From positions 28,502,501 through 28,566,500 of the forward strand of contig OY754470.1 in NCBI GenBank assembly GCA_963575645.1: a stretch of 64,000 bases of DNA. The letters are read 5' to 3'. Origin of the DNA: Xanthostigma xanthostigma (lineage: Eukaryota; Arthropoda; Insecta; Raphidioptera; Raphidiidae). Within the stretch, counting starts at the first letter, position 1. Every line of letters starts with the position of its first letter. The position numbers and the translations under genes were made by a program. Shown here one piece after another: positions 44,038-54,579 of the stretch. The notes under the pieces were generated by a model, which was given only the letters and a program-made list of their open reading frames with translations, searched no databases and was not told the DNA's origin.

Positions 44038-44827
44038 ATATTTAAATCGAAAATTTCTTTGTAAGAATACGTGCATGCATTAAATTATTTTTTGTCCAAA
44101 AATATAGGTCTATATGACTAACTCAAAGATAATATGTTTTTCCATAAAAAGAATAGATAGTCTTTATACCAAAACTGAAAATGTCTTTATTCTAACGAAT
44201 AAGTACAAAATTGTACTACTTTTAGTTTTAACAAAAATGTTTAAATTCAAAAAAATTGTTAAGTATTACAAAACTAATCTTACGTAATCTAAGTTCAAAG
44301 TACAATAATTGTACAGTCATATCAAAAAACGAATTAAATGTACATATCAAAAGAACAACGTACCACAGTTGTAAACCGGAAGCTAGTAGTATTTAAAACT
44401 AATTATAATTCGTTTGAAATTAAAGAAAAAAAACACCTACTGTACATTATCCTGAATCACGGATCTCAAAAAAATGTTGAATTAAAATTGAAAATGAAAC
44501 TTTCGATCGAAATATTTAGTTAGATTAGATAGAGTTGAAAAATAAAAAAGCAAATTATACAAAGCATTCAAATTCAATCAGCGCAAGAACACGGTTTATC
44601 CATTCAAATTAATTAATATGTATATACGGACAGCGGTATAGTTACAACTTATACAATCGATACTTAAATTATGCAAAACTACTAAGTAGGCAGATAGTTC
44701 TGTTCTGTAATGTTAATTCGATATGGAATTATTCGCAAACTTTGACAGAAAATGATTACTAATTAAAAATCATCTTGTTTACAAAAATTAAGTAACAGTG
44801 AATAATTCGTGTATCAAAAAAAGAATA
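44038..44827. other. No gene recognised
   Basis: AT-rich; a 61-residue frame at 44338-44523 starts at an ATG but is not recognised. Confidence 0.3.
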
Positions 44828-45328
44828 AATAGTTCTTGTTCAACTCAAGACTTACTCTCGGAAACTGCTGAGGTTATATTGTTTTGTACTTCAAAGTCAA
44901 CCGGAATTGTACAGGCATTTTTTTTTCAAATGGAAACATTTTTTTTGCATTTCGAAATCTCCATTTTTCTCTATGAAATTTTCATACGGTTACGTAAGAA
45001 AATATTTGAGAAAAATGTATTAATTAAGTACACAGTTATTTTTCATAGCACTTTACACATGTGCGCAAATTATTAATAATAATTATTACTGTGTATTTAA
45101 TTAATAAATTGATAATGTTTTTCTCGAATATTTTCTTATGTAACTCTATGAAAATTTTATTTGAATTTATAGAGAAAAAATGTAGATTTCAAAAATGTAA
45201 AAAAAATATTTATGTTGCCATTTGAAACAAAAAATGCATGTAAACTTCCGGTTGAGTTTGAAATAGGCACAAGAAAATTTATCTCAGCAGTTTCCGATAG
45301 TAAATCTCAAGTTGAACCAATAACTATT
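44828..45328. mobile_element. Foldback element B, copy 1
   Basis: AATAGTTCTTGTTCAACTCA, CGGAAACTGCTGAG and GTCAACCGGAATTGTACA on the left are inverted on the right as CTCAGCAGTTTCCG, GGTTGAGTTTGAA and GTTGAACCAATAACTATT. Arms are about 240 bp with a short centre near 45080. A second copy lies at 58375-59072. Confidence 0.75.
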
Positions 45329-46399
45329 GATTAGGTAAGCTTTTTTTGTATCTATAAGTGGAGCTCCATTTATTATTTCTACTTTTGACATATGTAGATA
45401 TCAGGGGTGGAAATTTTTTTGGAAAAAGTAACCCCAGAAATTGATACATCATTGAATTTTAAGCAAAACATGTCCTATGAATTTACTTATTTGGATCGAT
45501 ATTTATAGGAGACACGAATTTTTCACTGTAAATAAATAATAAATAAAAAATAAATATTAAAAGTGCCATGAAAATTCTTCCCGATAATAAATATAAAAAT
45601 ACAGAATGTATTATTAATTTGCAAGTATACTGTGTATGCTCCTTTCTTGGTTGAATGTTTTTATTTCTTGAATGAATTTACAGCCTACTGAATATAGCTA
45701 AAGTTTTCAAAGTTTGGACAGGAAAATTGAATTTAGTATAAAGAGTTTTATTAATGATTTAATAAATGTATATACGATGTTTTTGTCAGCTTACGACTTA
45801 ACAAATTACGACATAATTTTAATTTCGTTAAAATGCAAGCCATTTTTCATTTTAATGTGTTTCTAATTCGATCTGGTGTAGTACGTTATATAATAACGAA
45901 ACAAGTTCTGCCTACTCTTTAATACCTACAGCGAAAGAAGCATCGAAGCAAATTTGGTGGCTCAGCTATTTTGTTCTGCGTCTACACAATTTTATATTAT
46001 GTACTTACACATACACCGTATCCAAACCAACAAAAACATATTTCATTTTAATGCGGCGGCGAATGGTTTTTGATATATGGTAAGATCGTTGGAATAAAGC
46101 TGTACTTATTTAAATGTGGATGATTTTGAAGCGGTTCCGCACCGAAATATATTCTCAACAAAATATTTTTGTTGTTTTTTATTTTCACAGAAACGATTTT
46201 AATAATATTAATATTTAAATAAATTGTTAAATAAGAAAGTGAACAAAATGTGCAATATTGTTATTTTTGCTTACGTTTTGTTAACAATGTTAACTTCTTC
46301 AGGCCTCTGTACCTAAATTGGAGAAAAAAGTACATAATTGTTACTTATATAACAAATAACAATTATAAAAAAAAGGTTTGCACTCCGAGAGTGCCAGCG
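45329..46399. other. No gene recognised
   Basis: AT-rich with no frames of note. Confidence 0.35.
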
Positions 46400-46628
46400 G
46401 AAGTGAAAACTTGAATATTAATCGTCTTACGAATTTTCGATCAAAATGGTTTGTATCATAGATTGCATTTTTTTATGTACGATATTTCAACGCTAGATGT
46501 CTAACGTTGTATAAATAAAAGTTTCCGTCTTACGCATTTTTGATCAGGACACGTGACCTGACGGCGAGTTTAAGATTTTTTACCCATTACAAAAAAGTGT
46601 TCAACGCCGCTAAAGAAGTTTTCACTTC
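46400..46628. mobile_element. Short TIR element, GAAGTGAAAACTT ends
   Basis: GCGGAAGTGAAAACTT on the left and AAGAAGTTTTCACTTC on the right are inverted; the right end also has AACGCCGCTA. The AAGTTTT words link it to the group at 10465 and 11727. Confidence 0.55.
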
Positions 46629-46867
46629 AAAAATAAAAATTTCAAAAAAATAAAAAATACTAAAGTTAGTAGTAGCACATCAGTTTGATCACTAAGTTAC
46701 ATTTTTCGTTCATAATCTTTTTCTTTAATTTTATATTACCACCATAAAATGTTATGATTTTTATAATAAAAGCTTAACAATAATGTTGTTTATTGTTACA
46801 ATATTATATCTTTGTCAACGACGTCAATGTGAATGGTTCAAGTCACTGTAAGCTTAGTACTTACAGT

Positions 46868-47098
46868 GTGTCATTCAACATTAAATGACTCAGCAAAGAT
46901 AACTCCGTACGTGCAAAGTTCACTAGTGCCTGTACCTGCTGTGTGCGCTCTGCAAATGTGCGAATGCAACAGAACAGAATAGCTCAGCACAGAACAATGG
47001 CCCTCGGAGTGAGTCATTCACAAAAAAAGAGCGACTCGCTCCGCTCCGAGAAAGGAGCCGTTCATTACGAACGACTCGATCAGGAGCGGCACATCACT
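46868..47098. mobile_element. hAT-type MITE remnant with GAGCG repeats
   Basis: Ends GGAGCGGCACATCACTA, the same CACATCACTA terminus as the fragment ending 3849. The interior repeats GACTCGCTCCGCTCCGAG and GAGTGAGTCATTCA words. The other terminus could not be located. Confidence 0.45.
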
Positions 47099-47099
47099 A

Positions 47100-47460
47100 T
47101 TTCCCAGTAACATAAAAATTATTGTGAAACAGGTCATTCGGGTGGTTCGTTTTAGCAGCACCGATTTGTATATCGAATCTAACCGTAAGTTACCCCACGT
47201 CCCGTTTGAAACGCGTTTTACGGCGTCCACCGTGCGTTGTTTGTGTGTTCACTGTTCTGTCTTTCGGGCCTGGTGGCTGGCAGCTCCTGCTCTGCGCCTA
47301 TGAAATTAAATTTAGACGCCTGTTACAAAGAATATTATACGAGTGATGAATGTTTTAATATTGGTGACACGTTGCCGCTAGGGATTTACTCTTTCATATC
47401 CTTGAAGTATGCCCCGATCTACCATATCAAATCTATACTGAAAAAATATATATAGATATA
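47100..47460. other. GC-richer block with a Cys-containing frame (47237-47446)
   Basis: From a TTG codon at 47237 a frame reads SLFCLSGLVAGSSCSAPMKL and then DACYKEYYTSDECFNIGD before running into low-complexity sequence. The first part is hydrophobic. There is no ATG start and no recognised family. Composition differs from the neighbours, so it may be a captured or duplicated exon, but the evidence is thin. Confidence 0.2.
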
Positions 47461-47610
47461 TAGTTATATACACTGGGACATATTTTTAGAATGGTTTAAT
47501 TTAATCGACTGCGATTTGTTAATGCGCGATTACAGTAAACTATCTTCGAAATCACAACATGTAGAAATGAGTTTCAGGAGAAAAATAGATCCAAGTCTTC
47601 AAAAAAAAAA

Positions 47611-47961
47611 ATTGCAGCCAATTGGGCGACGAGACCATTCCAACTTCAAAATGTTGATATTTGATATAGTATAATAAAGAACATAACATTTCTGATATTG
47701 CGTGCGTTGACGCGGGTAATGGCTAGTATTCAGTATTATATGCGTTGCCATGGTTACCTATTTTCCACGTCATGTAAAAGTTAATCAAAGCACGCTTAAC
47801 TAGTTTATTTCTGACATATATACAAAACAAAAGAACAGTTGATTTTTTTTATTTTTAGAATATTTCCAAAACTATAAAGTTTATAAAAAAATATTTTAAC
47901 AAAACTTTCTTGAAATAATAAATAGTATAATAAGCCGTTATGAAAAGTACACCATTATTTT
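47611..47961 (-). repeat. Interspersed repeat family A, truncated copy 5
   Basis: Retains GCAGCCAATTGGGCGACGAG, GGACC-like ACCATTCCAACTTCAAAA and TGACGCGGGTAATGGCTAG, then stops after AAAAGTACACCATTATT. Confidence 0.72.
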
Positions 47962-48037
47962 TAGACTAGTTTTAGACTTTTGAAAAACAGATTAATAAAT
48001 ACAATTCCTAAAATTGAATTACAAAATTTATAGTGCT

Positions 48038-48764
48038 CTAGCGGTCCCGCCCGGTTTTACCCGGGTGCAAAAGAACGAATGAGGAAGAAAAGGACATGAG
48101 TACGCACTTAGTTTACCGAGATGAATGTTATGCCCAAACATCATAATGTTTGGAGTTACCGTTCAAAAATGTTTGTCGTTAAAAAGCAGTATTTATACTT
48201 TTTTAAGTACCTAATAAATTTCTTTTAATATAATAAATATTTAATTGAAAACACTGTAGGAAAATTATTTTTATATAGGTATCTATAGTTGTAACAGTTT
48301 TCAAATGAGCTATTAATTAGATTTATTGAATTTTAATTTGTCGTAATAAAATTTAAAAAAATTGAAATGTAAACCCTTAGAAGAAAGCAATGTAGAAAAT
48401 AAAAATATATTCGCCGACGTGGGGCTTGAACCCAAGACCATGGCATTAAGAGTCTTACGCTCTACCGACTGAGCTATCCGGGCTTGTGAACGACACGCGA
48501 TATATTGCAATATTTAGTTAAGGCATTTCACCTGATAATATTTGTCGGACGGACTAATTTTGAGATACATCTTGCAACATTTTTCATTGCTGTTCCGCTC
48601 TAATTGGTCGTAGCGTGATATTATATAGCCTACAACCGTCCTCGATAAATGGGCTATCCAACAAAAACATTTTTTTTTCAATTCGAACCAGTTCTGAGAT
48701 TAGAGCGTTCAACCAACCAAACAAACAAACAAACAAACTCTTCAGCTTTATATATTATTATAGA
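48038..48764 (-). mobile_element. Helitron-like element with tRNA-Lys-like insert, complete
   Basis: Minus-strand start TCTATAATAATATATAAAGC after A; 3' end CACCCGGGTAAAACCGGGCG, with a CCCGG/CCGGG hairpin, then GGACCGCTAG. The base after CTAG is A, not T. It carries the same insert as 3032-3719 at the same internal site, and unlike that copy retains the 3' terminus. A (TTTG)n run follows the 5' tip. Confidence 0.75.
48411..48483 (-). pseudogene. tRNA-Lys(CTT)-like sequence within Helitron, second copy
   Basis: Minus strand begins GCCCGGATAGCTCAGTCGGT, has CTCTTAA as anticodon loop and GGGTTCAAGCCCC as T arm. A and B boxes are intact here, including the B box that is altered in the 3303 copy. 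The anticodon stem (TAAGA/TGCCA) and acceptor tip mispair as in the first copy, so these changes predate amplification. T-rich sequence follows within about 15 bases. Confidence 0.78.
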
Positions 48765-48868
48765 TTATTATTAATATAGAAATTAACATTTCTCGTTTGC
48801 TTTTTATAAAATCTATCAAAATATGTATTATTAGATTTTTTTCTTACATGGTGCAAAATAGCCTATAC

Positions 48869-48905
48869 ATAGCGGGAAGTTTTAGAGTTGGCCCACCGGT
48901 CAACC
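48869..48905. mobile_element. Solo end of the AACTTCCCGCT element
   Basis: AGCGGGAAGTTTTAGAGTTG and GGCCCACCGGTCAACC parallel 20371-20406 (AGCGGGAAGTTACAGGGATG, GGCCTGCAAGGTCAAAC). Nothing of the interior remains. Confidence 0.5.
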
Positions 48906-50012
48906 ATGTTTCTACATTTTTCGAAGGATTTTTCCGTTTAGCGATACGATAGTTCCGTACCAACACAAATATACACATACAATCACAACACTTAAATCAA
49001 ATATTTACAATGCGAGTCGGTCTGCCGTTACGTTGATTGCGCGTTTCGATTGATGTGCACTCTCCAACAGATTCAATTTAATTCCAAATGTGTCTGTCAG
49101 TAATTATCACTCTATCATACACCATTCCTATTGTGCGGCACATGTTTACTGCATGCAAACACATTATCTTCCTTATTAATTGTTTAAACTACTGATGGAC
49201 AAAACACTTCTTGCACACACCGCCGCACCGGTAGCGGTAGTAGACTCTATTATCGTTTTTCGCGTCAGAGCTCACGAGGCTGGAAACACTCCTTGACCTT
49301 CTGCTGCCAGGTAAGTATGGTCAAAATTTTCAACACCTTGGTTTAAACTAGCAAAAAAATATTTTTTAAAAAAAGCAGCTTTGGAACAGTTATTTATGCG
49401 CATCCGACTCGGATTTGAGCACTTGTATTTATTTTGTTATTTCCTCATATTTAAATACTGGTATGACAGAAATTGTAACATAAACTTCAGAAGTTACTAA
49501 ATGAAATATTAATAAAATATTTAACTGAAATTATATATTGCGATATTATGTTATTATTAAACTGACTGAAAATGTATCTTTTTGTTGAACGAGCTCCGAG
49601 AATATAATTTTCTGTGAAATATGAAAAGTAATAAGATAAAATCAAGAATTTCAAATAATATTTTGTACACAGGTTCTCTGAATAAGAATCTTAAATTAAA
49701 TTGATACCAGTTTCAGACTTGCTTTTGTTTTTGTGTATAACAAATGAACGTTTAAAACACTGAAAATTAATTTAAATAACAATGAAAAGTTTATGCAGAA
49801 TGCTATGAATACAATGTACGTCATTAAGGCACAAAAGAAAAGTCAATCCGTTATTAAACACTACAATAAGTTATTTCTTTCAATACTTTCGGACTTAATG
49901 TGAAATCTTCAATATAAATTTACACAGACAATAAATAATACGATTCATATATCAGTACAACAAACGAAAATATATTTCTCTTATTAGATTTCGAAACGTC
50001 TTCGCCACATTA
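48906..50012. other. No gene recognised
   Basis: The stretch 49190-49320 is richer in GC (CACACCGCCGCACCGGTAGC) and ends in AGGTAAGTATGG, which would be a strong 5' splice site if the preceding sequence were an exon; no coding frame or protein family supports this. Confidence 0.3.
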
Positions 50013-50744
50013 TACAGGATGAGGCACATAAAGTGTTACAGAGCAATAGCACTCAAACTATTGATCATATCCAAAAATGTTTCAGACAAACGTTTTAGTG
50101 TTCGAGAAGGTCGTCATACTGGACTACCCTATTTTTTTATCGGTGGAGGCGCTGAAGCTACGTCAAGGTCAACTTTACTTTGTTTAACGAAACCATGTAT
50201 TTTTTTTCGATGACATTATTAGCGATTTTAAGACGAATTCAGCAACCTACAACACACGGTTATTCAAATTGTTTTATTTTTATTTATTTAAAAAAAATTA
50301 AAAATTTTTATTTTTAGAATATTCTGTTCAATATTCAGAATATTCAAAATAGTCACGTATGTACCACAATTACACCACAAATGTCATCATTTCGAGCATC
50401 TTTCGTAGGTAGACCCAAGCAAAGGTTAGTGGATTTTTTAAAAGTGAATATTCCAATATGTTTAGATTTTTCGACTACGATTTTGCGTGATTAGAATGAC
50501 CTTGTGTTGTAGGTTGCTGAATTCGTCTTAAAATCACTAATAATGTCATCGAAAAAAAAAATACATGGTTTCGTTAAAAAAGTGAAGTTGACCTTGACGT
50601 AGCTTCAGCGCCTCCACCGATAAAAAATAGGGTGGTCCAGTATGACGGCCTTCTCGAACACTAAAACTTTTATCTGAAACATTTTTGGATATGATCAATA
50701 GTTTGAGTGCTATTGCTCTGTAACACTTTATGTGCCTCACCATA
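50013..50744. mobile_element. Foldback element with 237-bp arms
   Basis: TACAGGATGAGGCACATAAA on the left and CTTTATGTGCCTCACCATA on the right are inverted, and the arms match almost throughout to GTTGCTGAATTCGTCTTAAA on the inner side. Each arm therefore contains the same 64-68 residue frame (KCYRAIALKLLIISKNVSDK), which is a by-product of the duplication and not a gene. The centre of about 250 bp is AT-rich. Confidence 0.85.
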
Positions 50745-50910
50745 CAATACAAAATTAAAAATTTTAAATAATTTTCAAAATAAAAACTAAATATCTATGA
50801 CAAAATTTTAAACATAAATTCAAAATGTATTCTATCATTATATTTTCAATTCCAATAATATCGGATGTTGTTAAAATTACAAGGTGGCAGAGTTTCTCGA
50901 TATAATTATG

Positions 50911-51350
50911 TATACAGGCTGACCGGTAATTGCTCGTATTTCTCTCGGGAGAAGAAACTATGACAAATTTGGAATGATTTAACTTCTATCACTTGGGGGT
51001 CGGAAATGCGTCGTTTTTGAGAAAATCTACTTCGGTTGTCTTTTTTCAAAAATCCGAATTTTGGAAGTTAAAAATTAAAAAAAAATATTCTTACTTATTG
51101 ATCTGAATTTTTCCATGATCTGATGGCTTACTAATTGGACAACCTTCCTTAAGCTAAAAACCAGAAAATTTACTGTTAGATTTTATGTTCAATAAATAAA
51201 AAAAAATAAAATAAAAATTCTTCACAGAAGTGTCATTATTATAAAAAAATTACGCATTCCGACCCCAAGTGACAGCGGTTAAATCATACCAAATTAGTCT
51301 TAGTTTCTTCTCCCGAGAGGAATACGGGCAATTATTGGTCGCCCTATATA
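50911..51350. mobile_element. TIR element, TACAGGCTGACC ends, about 105-bp arms
   Basis: TATACAGGCTGACCGGTAAT with CTCTCGGGAGAAGAAACTA and CTTGGGGGTCGGAAATGCGT is inverted on the right as ACGCATTCCGACCCCAAGTG, GTTTCTTCTCCCGAGAGG and ATTGGTCGCCCTATATA. The middle is AT-rich. No coding sequence. Confidence 0.82.
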
Positions 51351-51459
51351 TAATTTCCTTTAAAAATGTCGGTCCACCAACAGACAGGCATATACCGTTA
51401 GTGGTTTAAAATCGCAATTAAGTAAAGACAATCAAACGACCTTTGAAGTAATTTGTAAC

Positions 51460-51535
51460 TGTTACTTCACATCATGCGAGAGCCAATCTTTACATTCTGG
51501 CGTAAAGATTAGCTCTCGCATGAAGTGAAATAACA
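51460..51535. repeat. Hairpin with 33-bp arms
   Basis: TGTTACTTCACATCATGCGA through GCCAATCTTTAC is inverted after an 8-base loop as GTAAAGATTAGCTCTCGCAT to GAAATAACA. It is a strong stem with only a few mismatches, of unknown origin. Confidence 0.75.
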
Positions 51536-51597
51536 ATTAGAAATTTATTTAAAAACTAGAAATGTTACCTATTAAGACATGTCACCAGGAAGTAAGG

Positions 51598-51730
51598 GAA
51601 CTCAATTCGCCGCGAAAGTGGAAAGATTCGGGGTTCGTATCCCGATGGCGTGAAAATGCCTGAATTCTAATATGTATAGCAATGTAGCAATGGGTGTTTC
51701 TTAACAACTGTATAACAAACAATAGCTATA
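51598..51730 (+). mobile_element. B-box-containing short element, copy 1
   Basis: CCGCGAAAGTGGAAAGATTC followed by GGGGTTCGTATCCCGATGG contains a good pol III B box (GTTCGTATC). AGCAATGTAGCAATGGGTGT and TTTCTTAACAA follow. The same order occurs in 58870-58990. It is probably a short SINE or SINE-like MITE; its termini are not clear. Confidence 0.55.
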
Positions 51731-52826
51731 TCTAGTGTTATTTAGTTTAATGTTTTTTTTAACTCTAAAAGGTCTCGATCGAATGTCCATTTTTTGAAGT
51801 GCAGCACGTTTTTCGATGCAGAAATGTTTCATTCTATTATATGAAAATAAAAACATAAAAAAACAAAGCAAATGAAAGAACTTGTAAATAAGCTACAGAG
51901 CTTGGAACAAAACAAACAGAGGTAGATGTTATAGAGGGTTACAAGACTGATAAAGGGAAGTTGAAGTGAATGATAGAGGTCAGAAGCAGTGAGTGAGAGG
52001 TTCTCAAAATGTGGCTCTCATAATATTTTCCGATAATAATGACAGTACATTACGGACAAGGATATAAGAATAGAAACCAATAATAATTATTAAATTTTCA
52101 GTCTATACTTAGTTTTTTGTTATAAATATTAAATAAAAAACTAGTCAACATTTTTAGACATTTATTTATAACCCGAGTTTCCAATCGAGTGGATTTCGAA
52201 CAATTGCTAAGTTATTTTTTATCCTTCGTTGCACAGAAATGATTTAAAACTTTCTCAAACATTTGCTCCGGCTATTTGAGAAAGCAGATTTTTAGATTCC
52301 CTGGTCTGGAAGTGCTTGATTACAGAGTACGTCTTTATACATAATATGTAGTACACTAACGATATAAAAATGGGGTTGAAAGGACTTTGAACGGTCGACG
52401 TTTTTACACTTGCCTTTCGGTCTTTTGTACTGACAGAATTAAAAGGCAAGACACTCGTCTGAAATTATTTTATCAACACACTAATTATGAACAAAAAGTA
52501 TCAAAAATACATGGGTCTGAAAATGTTGTCAGAAGATCTTAACTTGAAATTTATAATTTAATATTGCGACTATAAAAGAGTGTACGACCAGCACAACGCT
52601 GAGCAAAAAAGCCTGTTCGTGAAGGTACCCATATTAATTAACGAAATAGCACATTTTAGACCAGCACCAGCAACCTGCAACCAACAGTCGGCAATGACCA
52701 GCACACATCGGAACCCCGCAATATACTAGGTAGTGTTCAAAACTAAATTTTAGAAATGACGGGTTATACCAAACAATTTTGAAAAAATCATAAAATTGCA
52801 CTCGGCTGTCGGTATGTAATTTATAA
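51731..52826. other. No gene recognised
   Basis: AT-rich; GGTCTGAAAATG and other short words only. No frame is recognised. Confidence 0.35.
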
Positions 52827-53152
52827 TCTACATTATAATATATTATAATATTATAATAATATTATAAAGAGAAAAGATTTGTATTTTTGTGTAATGAATA
52901 AAGTCAAAAACTACTGGACTGATTTTAAAAATTCTTTGACTAATAGAATGCTACATTATCATTGAGTATTATAGGTTATATAATCGAGTAAAATTAGGGA
53001 TTTCGACAAACTGTTGAACGGTAACTCTGATTATCATAAAATTTGGACACAACATTCATCTCGATAAACTAAGTTAAACGTGCGTACTCACGTCCCAGCC
53101 CCATTCTCCATTCGTTCTTTTGCACCCGGGTGAAACCGGGGCGAACCGCTAG
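52827..53152 (+). mobile_element. Non-autonomous Helitron-like element
   Basis: Starts TCTACATTATAATATATTAT after A and ends CACCCGGGTGAAACCGGGGC then GAACCGCTAG, with a CCCGG/CCGGG terminal hairpin. The base after CTAG is A, an exception to the A|T rule. It shares its 3' 120 bp (GAACGGTAACTCTGATTATC; AACATTCATCTCGATAAACT) with the elements ending at 354 and 48038 but has a different 5' end, so it is a separate subfamily. Confidence 0.65.
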
Positions 53153-53195
53153 AAATTTATATTTTACGTTGTATTCTATGTCCGTTAAATAATAT

Positions 53196-53352
53196 AATTG
53201 AATTTTAAAGGGTAATCTAGGACTACTTAGTGCAGTTAATTATTTATTCCACCAACGTTTCGATCAAAAAAGATCGAATATCGATAGAAACGTTGACGGA
53301 ATAAATAATTAACTGCACTAAGTAGTCCTAGATTACTCTTTAAAATTCATTT
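53196..53352. repeat. Palindrome with Penelope-like GATC-GAAACGTT motif
   Basis: AATTGAATTTTAAAGGGTAA through GACTACTTAGTGCAGTTAAT to CCAACGTTTCGATC is inverted as GATAGAAACGTTGACGG and AATTAACTGCACTAAGTAGT to AAAATTCATTT. On the minus strand GATCTTTTTTGATC-GAAACGTTGG has the stem-plus-GAAACGT layout of 668-699. No CTGANGA core is visible, so a ribozyme is not claimed. Two inverted Penelope-type ends are the likely origin. Confidence 0.6.
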
Positions 53353-54122
53353 ATATTTTACAAAACTTTGACACATTCTGTCATTGCACTGATATATATG
53401 ACAAAGTTTACCATACCCTCAATTATGACTAGTGAAAAAAAAGTTTTGAAAATACCTAAATTTCAAAAATCTGGTTTAAAACACTACCTTGTATTGTGGG
53501 GTTCCAGTGTGCGTCAGTGTTTCGTTCTATATGGAATCATGATCAAGATATCTTATACAATTAATAGACCACGAAATTTTCCCAGATTCAATAAAAACTA
53601 AAAGTATTTTTGAAAACAGAAAATATTAAAAAAAAAGTTATATCAAGACAATGAGACCGTGTAACTTCTGATTTCTAAAATTCAGAAATAAAAACAATTA
53701 TGGTGAAAATTTGAATTATAAATGCAGCAGTTTTAGATTCTTTTTTGTTTTCATATATGTGCAGGTACGCTCTTTCATGTACCTAATTTACAATTTCTAT
53801 TTAATTATTAAAATAAACCCATTAGCAAAATTACATTCAGAAAAACGGGACTTGAGATACGAATGATTACAAAATCGAAATGCTAACAAACAAAGAAGTG
53901 TAAGCTTAAAACATGCCTAAAAAAATTTATATATTTTTCAACGTAATTTAAAATTATTAACAGGTTTTATCAAAGAAGTAACTGAATATTAACTAGACAA
54001 TTATTTGTAATTATTGGCACGATTCGCAAATGACAAGCTATTAAACTATTCGGAATTCATTATTAAGAATAGAGCTCTAAAACTATGCATGGATTGGATA
54101 AAGTATGTAGCGCATGTGTTTA
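53353..54122. other. No gene recognised
   Basis: A 77-residue frame at 53368-53601 has no recognised domain and no ATG at its start. Confidence 0.3.
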
Positions 54123-54579
54123 AAGGCCGCTGTACACAAAGCTGGAAGTTGCCGCTAGATTCCTTGCCAGATTTGACTATTAGTTTTCTAGCGCTGGTTT
54201 TCTTAATTGCTTTGTATGTGCTCGCTTCACACGAGCCGTCTTTTCAAGCTTGTTTTGTGGATAGATCTGGTGCGCGCTCAGTGACAGTTCAAATATAAAC
54301 ACAAAGCAAAACGTATCTGTTGTCTGACTCTGAGCAGAATGACGTCATATTGGTTTGTGGGCGTTTGTTTATGTCGTCCACGTAACAAGATATCGTTTCT
54401 CGATTGGTTCTTGCTTAGAGCAAGCAGAGGACCTAGCAAGAAATATAGCCGCTGTTCTAATTTTAAAATCTATGTCTATGTCGAGGCGAGTTCGAAGGGA
54501 CGTAATTTCCAGCCTCGTACCCAGCCTGCCGGCCAGCAGGGGTCCCAGCAGTGTTTCCAGCCTCGTGTGCAGCGGCCTT
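54123..54579 (+). mobile_element. GGCCGCTG-family MITE, complete, 457 bp
   Basis: Begins AAGGCCGCTGTACACAAAGC and ends CCAGCCTCGTGTGCAGCGGC plus CTT. A TTAA overlaps each border (GTTTAAAGG and GGCCTTAATC), which would fit a TTAA target, though one base must be assigned ambiguously. The interior matches 14915-15350 in reverse, and includes CTAGCAAGAAATATAGCCGC and CCAGCCTGCCGGCCAGCAGG. Frames of 80-96 codons across it are shadows of the high GC content. Confidence 0.8.

Noticed and set aside
49190..49320. Exon ending in AGGTAAGTATGG
   Set aside because: The splice-donor match is good but there is no reading frame or family support upstream.
50019..50752. Two related 64-68 residue frames that look like a conserved small protein
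   Set aside because: They lie in the two arms of one foldback element, so similarity comes from the inverted duplication.
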